Of a stretch of DNA of 64,000 nucleotides, positions 8,012 through 15,088 are shown in pieces (the first letter of the stretch is position 1; each line of letters begins with the position of its first letter). The notes under the pieces were generated by a model that had not been told where the DNA came from, ran no database searches, and worked only from the letters and a program-made list of their open reading frames with translations. The stretch is from the NCBI GenBank assembly GCA_050953005.1, contig JBMNLV010000005.1:124001-188000 (forward strand). Reading direction: 5' to 3'. The stretch comes from UBA6115 sp050953005. GTDB lineage: Bacteria; Bacillota; Clostridia; Christensenellales; Aristaeellaceae. The position numbers and the translations under genes are program-made.

Positions 8012-9109
8012 CTAACTAATTCTGTATTTTCTTATATAATCCTCATTAATATCAGTACCCATTCCTGGAATGCTCGGTAATAGCAAACATCCATCTTCCA
8101 TCACTGATTTGTATAAATAAAAATCTTCTTCCGACTTCAGACTTCCGGACTCAATATATATTGAGTTTTCTAACGCACAGAGAATATTTATTATGCCTGG
8201 TCCACCACCATGGCTTGCTAGCTTAACACCACTCAACTCGCTAATAGATCCAATATCCAACCACTCTGTAACACCGCCTGCACGACGGCCATCAGGTTGG
8301 ATAATATCAACGCAGCCCGCTTTAATAACATCATAGAATTGATGCCTGGTAAAAAGATTTTCCCCAGCAGCTATACTTATATCTAGTTTTTGACGAAGTC
8401 TTACATATGAATCACGTTGGTATGGCTGAATCGGTTCTTCAAACCAATATACTCCTAATTTTTCATATGCCCTTCCGCGTCTTAGCGCTTCTGCTTCATC
8501 AAAAATACAATTAGCATCCACCATAACCCTAAAATCTGCACCAAATTCTGATCTAATTGCTTGAATTCGTTCAATATCATCGGATAGAGTGTTTTTACCA
8601 ACTTTCAATTTCAGAGCTTGAAAACCCTCTTCAATGGCACATATACACTGCTTTATGAATTCTTTTATTCCGCCTGTAAAATACCAACCGACCATTGCAT
8701 ATGCAGGGATCGATTTTCGTCTTGCCCCTAACAAAACAGCTACAGGCAAATTAGTAGCTTTGCCTTTAATATCCCAAAGTGCATTGTCAATAGCAGAAAT
8801 AGCAAAATTTGCAACACCAAGTGTCCCATAATATTCAGTAGCAATAAACATATCGTTACGGATTTCACGAACATTGTGTGGGTTTTTACCTATTAAAATC
8901 GGGCTTAAAACATTATCTATTATTTGCTTTACAGTCATCATGCCAGAGTCTATACGTCCAAAATAGGTTACTGAACTACCGACAATCCCGCATTTTGTAA
9001 AAACTCGTGTGTAAAGATGTCCTCCTACATCATAAACATGCAGCGAATCTGCTACTGGATTCGATATTTCCCTTTTTAGTACTATTGTCTCAATACGCTC
9101 GATAAGCAT
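8012..9109 (-). CDS. Enolase-superfamily dehydratase, mandelate racemase subgroup
   Basis: 365 residues: N-terminal capping domain (1-130) and a (beta/alpha)7-beta barrel. Visible active-site residues are the KxK pair K167/K169 (ALKLKVG), metal ligands D198 (VDAN), E224 (FEEP) and E250 (AGEN), and the His-Asp dyad H300 (ASHGGG) with D273 (QPDGRRAGG). This is the mandelate racemase subgroup pattern, whose members mostly dehydrate acid sugars after abstracting the proton alpha to a carboxylate. ATG at 9109 has AAGGAG about 7 bases upstream. It is 15 bases downstream of the FAD oxidoreductase in the same operon. The substrate cannot be assigned; a sugar acid or other alpha-hydroxy acid fits the context. 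Confidence 0.88.
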   Translation of the reverse strand: MLIERIETIVLKREISNPVADSLHVYDVGGHLYTRVFTKCGIVGSSVTYFGRIDSGMMTVKQIIDNVLSPILIGKNPHNVREIRNDMFIATEYYGTLGVANFAISAIDNALWDIKGKATNLPVAVLLGARRKSIPAYAMVGWYFTGGIKEFIKQCICAIEEGFQALKLKVGKNTLSDDIERIQAIRSEFGADFRVMVDANCIFDEAEALRRGRAYEKLGVYWFEEPIQPYQRDSYVRLRQKLDISIAAGENLFTRHQFYDVIKAGCVDIIQPDGRRAGGVTEWLDIGSISELSGVKLASHGGGPGIINILCALENSIYIESGSLKSEEDFYLYKSVMEDGCLLLPSIPGMGTDINEDYIRKYRIS

Positions 9110-9124
9110 TGTTTTGCTCCTTAT

Positions 9125-10447
9125 CTATAACTTTATACCTGAATTCCGAATATGTCTTTGAACCTCAACAATCTCTACATCTCGAGGAAAAACACCTTGT
9201 TTAACAGATATAGCAGCTGCAATGCCAGCCGCTTGTCCCATTCCCATACATTCACCCATCCCTCTCCCTGATGCAAATCCTAGATGTGTTGCAGATGCAC
9301 ATCGCCCAGCAACTAGTAAACCTTCAACACCAATTGGTAAAAGACATCGATAAGGATATGCATGTCCTGAAACCATTTCTGCTTGATAGTATCCTACTGC
9401 ATCAATAAACCCATATCGCCTTGACACTATATCATGGAATTCAGGGGCTTTTATAGCATCTTCATGTGTAATTGTATATTCTCCTACAATTCTCCTAGTA
9501 TCTCTTATTGCAACTTGATATCCAACTCTAGCCAAGTAACATTTTTCTAAACCAGGTATTTTTAGTTCGCGAGCAAATTTTACAAAATCTATTGCTGCTT
9601 TAATACCCATACGTTCTGCGACTGTTCGATCTGCAGGATCTGTCATATCCAGTTTTTCCCAATCATTCAAACCTCCATTATTTACGTTAATTACATTAGG
9701 TATCGAGGTTTCATCAAAATCATACCATTTGCAAACAAGATAACCTTTTTCGCTAGCTAATTCTAATTGCTTAAGATACATCTGGTGCTCTTCAAGCTTA
9801 TACTTGAAAAACTGTTCAGTGTTGACGTTTGCTATAGCGAATAACAAGGCTGGAGGTAAAAAAACACCATCACTCTCCCGACCTTTTTTCATCTTTACAC
9901 CTGCATATGAGGCTACATCACCATCGCCAGTACAATCAATAATACATGAAGCGAAAAATGTTTCAACTCCATCTTTTGTACCTACTTCTACACCTTTTAT
10001 TTGATTGCCATTTATAACTACCCCTACAACTGGGCTGTACAACCGGTACTTACAATCACATTCCTCCAACAGTTCAAAAATCGCTTGTCGTAAAAAATCA
10101 GGATGAATCTGAAGACCACCACGAACGTCAGTCGAAGGATGTCTGACCTTTGAATAAGCATCACATCCATAACTCAGTATTTTGTCAACAAAAGTGTTGA
10201 ATACTCCGCCTCTTCGTCCTCCTTCCACAGTAACACCATCCAAAGTTATTCTATTGACAGGCATCCACATTCCTGCTGACGCCACACCTCCTAATAAACT
10301 TGACCCCTCCAGTAATAGAACCTTTACTCCTAAATTAGATGCTGCTATCGCTGCACCTATTCCCGCTGGTCCTCCCCCACAAACTAGAACATCAAATTTT
10401 TCGCCCTTTTGAGGAAGATTATTTTTTCTTATCTGAGTAATATTCAT
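9125..10447 (-). CDS. FAD-dependent oxidoreductase (FAD_oxidored family), intact
   Basis: 440 residues. The Rossmann FAD motif VCGGGPAGIGAA is at 22-33, followed by LLEGSSLLGG, IIDCTGDGDVASYAGV near the middle, and the C-terminal FAD contact FASGRGMGECMGMGQAAGIAAA. Family members oxidise or dehydrogenate small metabolites, and substrates are mostly unknown. No signal peptide or Tat motif, so probably cytoplasmic. ATG at 10447 follows AAAGGAG. It is homologous to the truncated gene at 6943-7992 but has a different composition, so the intact copy arrived with or belongs to the AT-rich cassette. Its position between importer and dehydratase suggests it acts on the imported compound. Confidence 0.85.
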   Translation of the reverse strand: MNITQIRKNNLPQKGEKFDVLVCGGGPAGIGAAIAASNLGVKVLLLEGSSLLGGVASAGMWMPVNRITLDGVTVEGGRRGGVFNTFVDKILSYGCDAYSKVRHPSTDVRGGLQIHPDFLRQAIFELLEECDCKYRLYSPVVGVVINGNQIKGVEVGTKDGVETFFASCIIDCTGDGDVASYAGVKMKKGRESDGVFLPPALLFAIANVNTEQFFKYKLEEHQMYLKQLELASEKGYLVCKWYDFDETSIPNVINVNNGGLNDWEKLDMTDPADRTVAERMGIKAAIDFVKFARELKIPGLEKCYLARVGYQVAIRDTRRIVGEYTITHEDAIKAPEFHDIVSRRYGFIDAVGYYQAEMVSGHAYPYRCLLPIGVEGLLVAGRCASATHLGFASGRGMGECMGMGQAAGIAAAISVKQGVFPRDVEIVEVQRHIRNSGIKL

Positions 10448-10463
10448 TAGTTTCTCCTTTTTT

Positions 10464-11348
10464 CTATCCTTTTACCGCTCCTCCGGTCATTCCACTGACA
10501 AAATGTCTTTGAAACAAAAAGAATATCAATATTATTGGTACAGTTGTTACAGAACAAGCCGCCATAAGCTGTCCATATTCTGTTGAACTCTCAGATGAAA
10601 ATTCTTGTAAACCAGTCGCATATGTTCGCGTGGATGAATCAGTTAATACACCGGCAAATAATATATTGTTCCACGCCAATAGAAAAACAAACAATGCAGT
10701 TGCAACAATCCCAGGAACAACAATAGGCAATATTACATGAATCATTGCTTTAAGCTGAGTACACCCATCTACTTTAGCGGCTTCTTCTAAGTCAGTCGGT
10801 ATACTGTCGAAGTAGCTTTTCATCATCCATATAGAATAGGGTATCCCAAAAGTTGCAAACGCAATTATCAAACCATGATACGTTTTTGTCATAGGTATAT
10901 TCGTTAGTTTAGTTATATTTACATATATAAGGTATAGAGGAAGTAACATAGTTATTCCAGGGAAGAGTTGTGTGGCCAAGGTCGACATGGTAAATATTTT
11001 TTTCCCCCTAAAGTTGAATCTGCTTAGACCATATGCAGCGGGAACTGACAGAAAAAGTGAAACAACAACCGTACAGGAAGAAACCAGAACACTATTTAGT
11101 ATATATTTGAGCAATGGGATTGCATCCCATATTCTTATATAGTTAGAAACTATCGGTTTACTCGGCCACAGAGGGGTTCTAATACCCATAATTGAGTACT
11201 TATCTGTAAAAGAGATTGATATCATAATAAACACCGGAAACAAAGCAAAAAGTAGATAAAAAGAAATTGCAATTGCTCGAAAAAATACTATATACTTCGT
11301 TTTCTTAGTTCTTATATTAGCTCTTATGTGTGTTAAAATGATAATCAC
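10464..11348 (-). CDS. Sugar-type ABC importer permease, MalG/UgpE-like
   Basis: About 294 residues with six predicted membrane segments. The EAA loop that docks the ATPase is at about 188-210 (EEAAKVDGC...ILPIV), and the end GMTGGAVKG is typical of MalG-type subunits. The open frame begins with GTG at 11348, but AAAGGAG lies immediately against it, so the true start is uncertain and may be a few codons further on. Pairs with the permease just upstream (5-base gap) and with the binding protein at 12326-13630. No ATPase gene accompanies them. Confidence 0.88.
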   Translation of the reverse strand: MIIILTHIRANIRTKKTKYIVFFRAIAISFYLLFALFPVFIMISISFTDKYSIMGIRTPLWPSKPIVSNYIRIWDAIPLLKYILNSVLVSSCTVVVSLFLSVPAAYGLSRFNFRGKKIFTMSTLATQLFPGITMLLPLYLIYVNITKLTNIPMTKTYHGLIIAFATFGIPYSIWMMKSYFDSIPTDLEEAAKVDGCTQLKAMIHVILPIVVPGIVATALFVFLLAWNNILFAGVLTDSSTRTYATGLQEFSSESSTEYGQLMAACSVTTVPIILIFFLFQRHFVSGMTGGAVKG

Positions 11349-11353
11349 TCCTT

Positions 11354-12259
11354 TTACTCAGCCAAATTCTTTCTGCTGGAAACCGCTTTCAAATAGAAAA
11401 TTGCAAGGATCATCATAATAATCAAGACAACGGTTGACATTGCTGCACCAGCTCCAAGATCCCATGTCTGGAACGATGTTTGATATATTAGGACTGAGAT
11501 TAAATTAGCCTTGCCTGCAGGCACACTGGATCCATACATTGCATATGGTAGTGTAAATTCACCACTACCACGAATAAACGTTAGCAACAGTAAAATTATT
11601 GAAATGTTTCGTATACCTGGAATAGTAATATAACGGAATCTTTGAAATGCGTTTCCTCCATCTATTTTACACGCTTCATATTGTTCCTGAGGGATTGTTT
11701 GGAGTCCAGCCAAGATATATAACATTGCAAAAGGAAGAGCTGACCATGTATGAGCAACGATTAATGCAAACAAAGCATATTTTTCTGAGAGCCAAATAAT
11801 ATTAGTTTCAGTTATATGAAAAAACCTAAGTATTTTATTAATTACACCGTAGTCACTCATGAACATGAGTCTCCAAATAAAAGCCGAAACGACATTTGGT
11901 ACAATCCACGGTACCAGTAACAAGGCCCTTACTAAACCTCTTCCTCTAAAGTTTTGATTCATAAGCAAAGCTGCGCCTAAACCTAATGAATATCCTACTA
12001 TAGCACATATAAATGTGTACTCAACTGTTCCAAGAAGCGATGGAATAAACTGATTTCCTGATGTAGTTCCTGGTGTGAAAATGTTTTGAAAATTTTTAAT
12101 ACCTACGAAATTAACCTTTTCAAGTTCCCTAAGGTTAGTAACCCCTAAATCTGTAAAAGACATAAATATAGAAAAAAAACCAGGAAGAAATTGAACAAGC
12201 ATCATTGAAATCAATGCCGGAGTTATCCACCTTATTGGCTTCTCAACTCTTTTTTTCAT
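11354..12259 (-). CDS. Sugar-type ABC importer permease, MalF/UgpA-like
   Basis: 301 residues from the ATG at 12259, which has GGAG 8 bases upstream; the frame could extend six codons to a TTG with no such site. It starts MKKRVEKPIRWITPALISM. Six membrane segments and an EAA loop YEACKIDGGNAFQRFRYITIPG are present. In this loop the usual EAA reads EAC. It forms the membrane channel with the MalG-like subunit downstream. Confidence 0.88.
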   Translation of the reverse strand: MKKRVEKPIRWITPALISMMLVQFLPGFFSIFMSFTDLGVTNLRELEKVNFVGIKNFQNIFTPGTTSGNQFIPSLLGTVEYTFICAIVGYSLGLGAALLMNQNFRGRGLVRALLLVPWIVPNVVSAFIWRLMFMSDYGVINKILRFFHITETNIIWLSEKYALFALIVAHTWSALPFAMLYILAGLQTIPQEQYEACKIDGGNAFQRFRYITIPGIRNISIILLLLTFIRGSGEFTLPYAMYGSSVPAGKANLISVLIYQTSFQTWDLGAGAAMSTVVLIIMMILAIFYLKAVSSRKNLAE

Positions 12260-12325
12260 AACAACAACTCCAATCAAGATGGGGCGCCAAATAAAATACA
12301 GAAATGACGCCCCATGGTTGTGAGC

Positions 12326-13630
12326 TTAATTTTTTATCGCATTTGCGATTTCTTCTGCAAGGCCATTAAGCCGTGATAAAATTTCCTCGTCAGTCATATT
12401 GTACCCATTTATATAATCTGTGTATATCTTCTTTAAGCAGGCAGTCGTTGTTGATTGCATCATTGAAACTTTCGCATGCTGTGGTAACCACATTTTGCTT
12501 TCAGCAACAACCTTTTTAAATGTTTCCGACGGAGCATTTTGGCTAAATGATTCATCTTGCATCAAATCACTTCGAAACGGAATCCAGCCTAATATATTGT
12601 TTGCACGAATTATTGACTCAGGACCAGCCAGATAAGAAAGCACGATTAGTGATGCGTCTAAGTTTTTTGTATACTTCATTATTCCGAATTCACTCAAAGT
12701 AACCACGCCTACAGTTAAATTAGCAGTACCAACGGGATGTGTCACTGTACCATAATTTGAACCGATAGGACTATCCTCGATTTGCATCCACCAACTTGCA
12801 GTTCCATATCCAAGGGCAACTTCCTGATTAATGAAAGCCACAACAGCATCATCCATTGTTGATTCGACAAAGGAAGCTCGCAAATAACCATTGTCATACA
12901 AATCAAGCACTTTTCGAACAGCATCTACACCTATTTCATTGTTAAATAAAACATTTCCATCTTCATCAACAATTTCGCCTCCATTTGTAACAATTGTTGA
13001 CCAGAAATAATTACCAGAATCGTTTCCAGATCCAGGAAGCACATAGGCTGGCTGTCCCATATATTCTGTCAAAGTCTTGACATCATCCAAGAAATCATCA
13101 TATGTCCACCCTTCAACAGGATATTCTAGGTTTGCATCATCGTATATCTTTTTGTTATAGTACATCTCCCGGCCGCCACCACCCCATGGAATTGCAATAA
13201 TCTGATCATCATATGTCATATAATGATGACCAGCATCAACATAAACCTCGTAACCTCCAAAAAGATCCATATGCTCTGTTAAATCAACTAAACCACCTGT
13301 AGCAGCAATTACAGGTGGTACACCAGAGCCCATTTGAATTATATCTGAACCCTCGCCGCTTGCTATTGACATCAAGTGTTTGTTCAGATAATCTCTCCAA
13401 GCTTCCATTTCAACTTCGACAATTATTCCCGTTTCATCCAATACTTGTTTCTTTAGATCACTAATCCAATCATTATATGCATCTCTTACAGCATCAGCAG
13501 GTGTATTGAGGCTTATTCGAACAGTAGTGCCAGCGTAAGGCTTGTCATGCTTGTTTAAGTCCCCTTCAGCAGAAGTAATTGTTAAGACAAGTAGAAAAAG
13601 TAGAATTAGGCTACAGCATCTCTTTAACAT
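12326..13630 (-). CDS. Extracellular solute-binding protein, family 1
   Basis: 434 residues from the ATG at 13630 (GAGGTGG 5 bases upstream). A Sec signal peptide with two early cysteines (MLKRCC), hydrophobic core LILLFLLVLTIT and a likely cleavage after SA is visible. There is no lipobox cysteine at the cleavage site, which is unusual for a Gram-positive binding protein. The mature part is acidic with many Tyr/Trp residues, as in sugar binders (GGGGREMYYNKKIYDD, EGWTYDDFLDDVKTL). First gene of the operon, 400-odd bases from the divergent IclR regulator. Confidence 0.88.
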   Translation of the reverse strand: MLKRCCSLILLFLLVLTITSAEGDLNKHDKPYAGTTVRISLNTPADAVRDAYNDWISDLKKQVLDETGIIVEVEMEAWRDYLNKHLMSIASGEGSDIIQMGSGVPPVIAATGGLVDLTEHMDLFGGYEVYVDAGHHYMTYDDQIIAIPWGGGGREMYYNKKIYDDANLEYPVEGWTYDDFLDDVKTLTEYMGQPAYVLPGSGNDSGNYFWSTIVTNGGEIVDEDGNVLFNNEIGVDAVRKVLDLYDNGYLRASFVESTMDDAVVAFINQEVALGYGTASWWMQIEDSPIGSNYGTVTHPVGTANLTVGVVTLSEFGIMKYTKNLDASLIVLSYLAGPESIIRANNILGWIPFRSDLMQDESFSQNAPSETFKKVVAESKMWLPQHAKVSMMQSTTTACLKKIYTDYINGYNMTDEEILSRLNGLAEEIANAIKN

Positions 13631-13897
13631 AATACCACCTCGTTTTTTATTTATTACACAGTTCTGCTGTGCAATATTCATTTAATAGTTGCAACTTCTA
13701 GAATCCGAGAACGAATCGCATAAATTGAATAAACGCCTTTTTTCGAATTACCTCTCTCTGTCTGATTAATGATTCTACTATGCCGATTCCTCAGATACTA
13801 TCTGGATGTTATTTCTCCTGCGATTTCATTAATTGAAACCTGTTTTCTTTTTTACAAAATAACATATGCCAATTTCTTTGTCAAGAGTATTACAACA

Positions 13898-13955
13898 TAA
13901 ATTTCATAAATTTCACTAAATTTCATTTCATATCATAAATTTCACTAAATTTCAT
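13898..13955. repeat. Five TAAATTTCA iterons, candidate IclR operators
   Basis: TAAATTTCA occurs at 13898, 13907, 13917, 13936 and 13946. Pairs spaced 10 bases apart form two identical 22-base repeats (13905-13926 and 13934-13955) whose starts are 29 bases apart. They lie between the divergent importer operon and the IclR gene, upstream of the IclR promoter. The near-helical spacing suggests cooperative protein binding on one face of the DNA. Low sequence complexity calls for caution. Confidence 0.6.
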
Positions 13956-14010
13956 GAATTACAAGAAAGTGATTTAAACTCGGGATTTAAACACAAGCCA
14001 TCGCATTTGG

Positions 14011-14039
14011 TTGCCTTCAAACACAGTTTATCATATAAT
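14011..14039 (+). promoter_or_regulatory. Promoter of the IclR-family regulator gene
   Basis: TTGCCT (14011-14016), 17-base spacer, perfect TATAAT (14034-14039). Transcription would begin near 14046, giving a 60-base leader. Confidence 0.75.
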
Positions 14040-14107
14040 GAACTTGGATTTTATTTATTATTAGCCCGACAAGGATTTACACAATAAGACGGCGGAGAGA
14101 AGATACA

Positions 14108-14920
14108 ATGGAAATGGATTTAATCGACACGAAGGCAGGCTCTCCTGCTGCCGGCACCCGTAATTTCTCAACCATCAAGGCTTTTGAGATCATCGAGTGC
14201 CTCGCAAATCATAACAACAAACCTCAGCGATTGCAAGACCTGGCGGAAAAACTTTCTATGAACACCAGCACGGTTTTGCGGTTTTTGAATTCTCTGAAAA
14301 ACTGCGGGTATGTCCAGCAGGATAATGTGTCCCTGCGCTACAGCCTGACGCTGAAGCTTTGCGCTTTGGCAAACAAGATCAGCTCAAACATCCGCCTGTT
14401 TGAGATCGCAAAGCCTGTAATGAGCGAAATCAGTGATCTGGCCGGCGAAACGGTATGCCTGGCCATTGAGCAGGATGATTCTGTCGTCTACATCGGCTCG
14501 GTTCAGAATTCCAGCAAAATCCTCAGCACGATGCAGCGCATCGGCAACCGCGCGCCCATGCACTGCACCGGCATCGGGAAAGTGCTGCTCATGGACAAGT
14601 CGCCGCAGGAGATCCGGCAGTTTATCAGCCAAACCGGCCTGGCAGCCTTCACCCGGCATACGATCACCTCTGAGGACCAACTGTTGGAGGAGCTGCAGAA
14701 GGTCAAGACGAACGGGCATGCCTTTGACAACGAGGAATGCGAAATCGGCGCCAGGTGCGTCTCGCTGCCGGTCCGCGATTATACGGGCAAAGTGGTTGCG
14801 GGTGTCAGCATTACGGGCACTGTGTACCGCTTGAGCGACGAAAAAATCCGCGCCATCCTGCCCGCGTTTAAGGAAAAGGCAGATCAGATCTCCCGCCTGC
14901 TCGGCTATGAGGAGCGCTGA
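14108..14920 (+). CDS. IclR-family transcriptional regulator
   Basis: 270 residues. N-terminal winged helix-turn-helix at about 19-85 (TIKAFEIIECLANHNNKP, LAEKLSMNTSTVLRFLNSL), then the IclR effector domain with VCLAIEQDDSVVYIG, APMHCTGIGKVLL, DNEECEIGARCVSLPVRDY and VAGVSITGTVYR. Members bind small organic acids and control catabolic operons, often divergently transcribed ones. ATG at 14108 has GGAGAG about 9 bases upstream. Divergent from the importer-dehydratase operon, so this is its likely local regulator. Its base composition is that of the GC-rich host, not of the cassette. Confidence 0.93.
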   Translation: MEMDLIDTKAGSPAAGTRNFSTIKAFEIIECLANHNNKPQRLQDLAEKLSMNTSTVLRFLNSLKNCGYVQQDNVSLRYSLTLKLCALANKISSNIRLFEIAKPVMSEISDLAGETVCLAIEQDDSVVYIGSVQNSSKILSTMQRIGNRAPMHCTGIGKVLLMDKSPQEIRQFISQTGLAAFTRHTITSEDQLLEELQKVKTNGHAFDNEECEIGARCVSLPVRDYTGKVVAGVSITGTVYRLSDEKIRAILPAFKEKADQISRLLGYEER

Positions 14921-14968
14921 GCCCGGCCTTTTGTTGAGGCAGCGGCAACCCACATAAGACATCAACAG

Positions 14969-15000
14969 GCGCCACGCATCTTCCTGGGGATGCGCGGCGC
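14969..15000. terminator. Hairpin between convergent genes
   Basis: Stem GCGCC-A-CGCATC (14969-14980) with GATGCG-C-GGCGC (14989-15000), one internal mismatch, eight-base loop. It lies between the ends of the IclR gene and the minus-strand enzyme gene, a place for a bidirectional terminator. No strong T-run is seen on either side. Confidence 0.45.
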
Positions 15001-15088
15001 TTGCCTATACTGAACGAATGGGTAAACGCGCTGATGGGGCGAGGATTTTTGATGGCTGCGCTAAGCCGAAAGAATGGTAAAAATGGTA

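Larger units (their letters stand above)
7993..14040. other. AT-rich, probably horizontally acquired cassette
   Basis: Bases 8521-8580 contain 20 of 60 G+C, while bases 6301-6360 contain 41 of 60. The low-GC composition and matching codon use (ATA, AGA, AAT and TTA are common) run through five complete genes and the control region, and end near the IclR gene. The lower edge coincides with the truncated FAD oxidoreductase. No transposase, integrase or flanking repeat was seen. The upper limit is approximate. Confidence 0.65.

Noticed and set aside
7993..14040. Transposon or prophage
   Set aside because: Composition differs, but there is no transposase, integrase, phage gene or flanking repeat; recombination or an assembly join explains it better.
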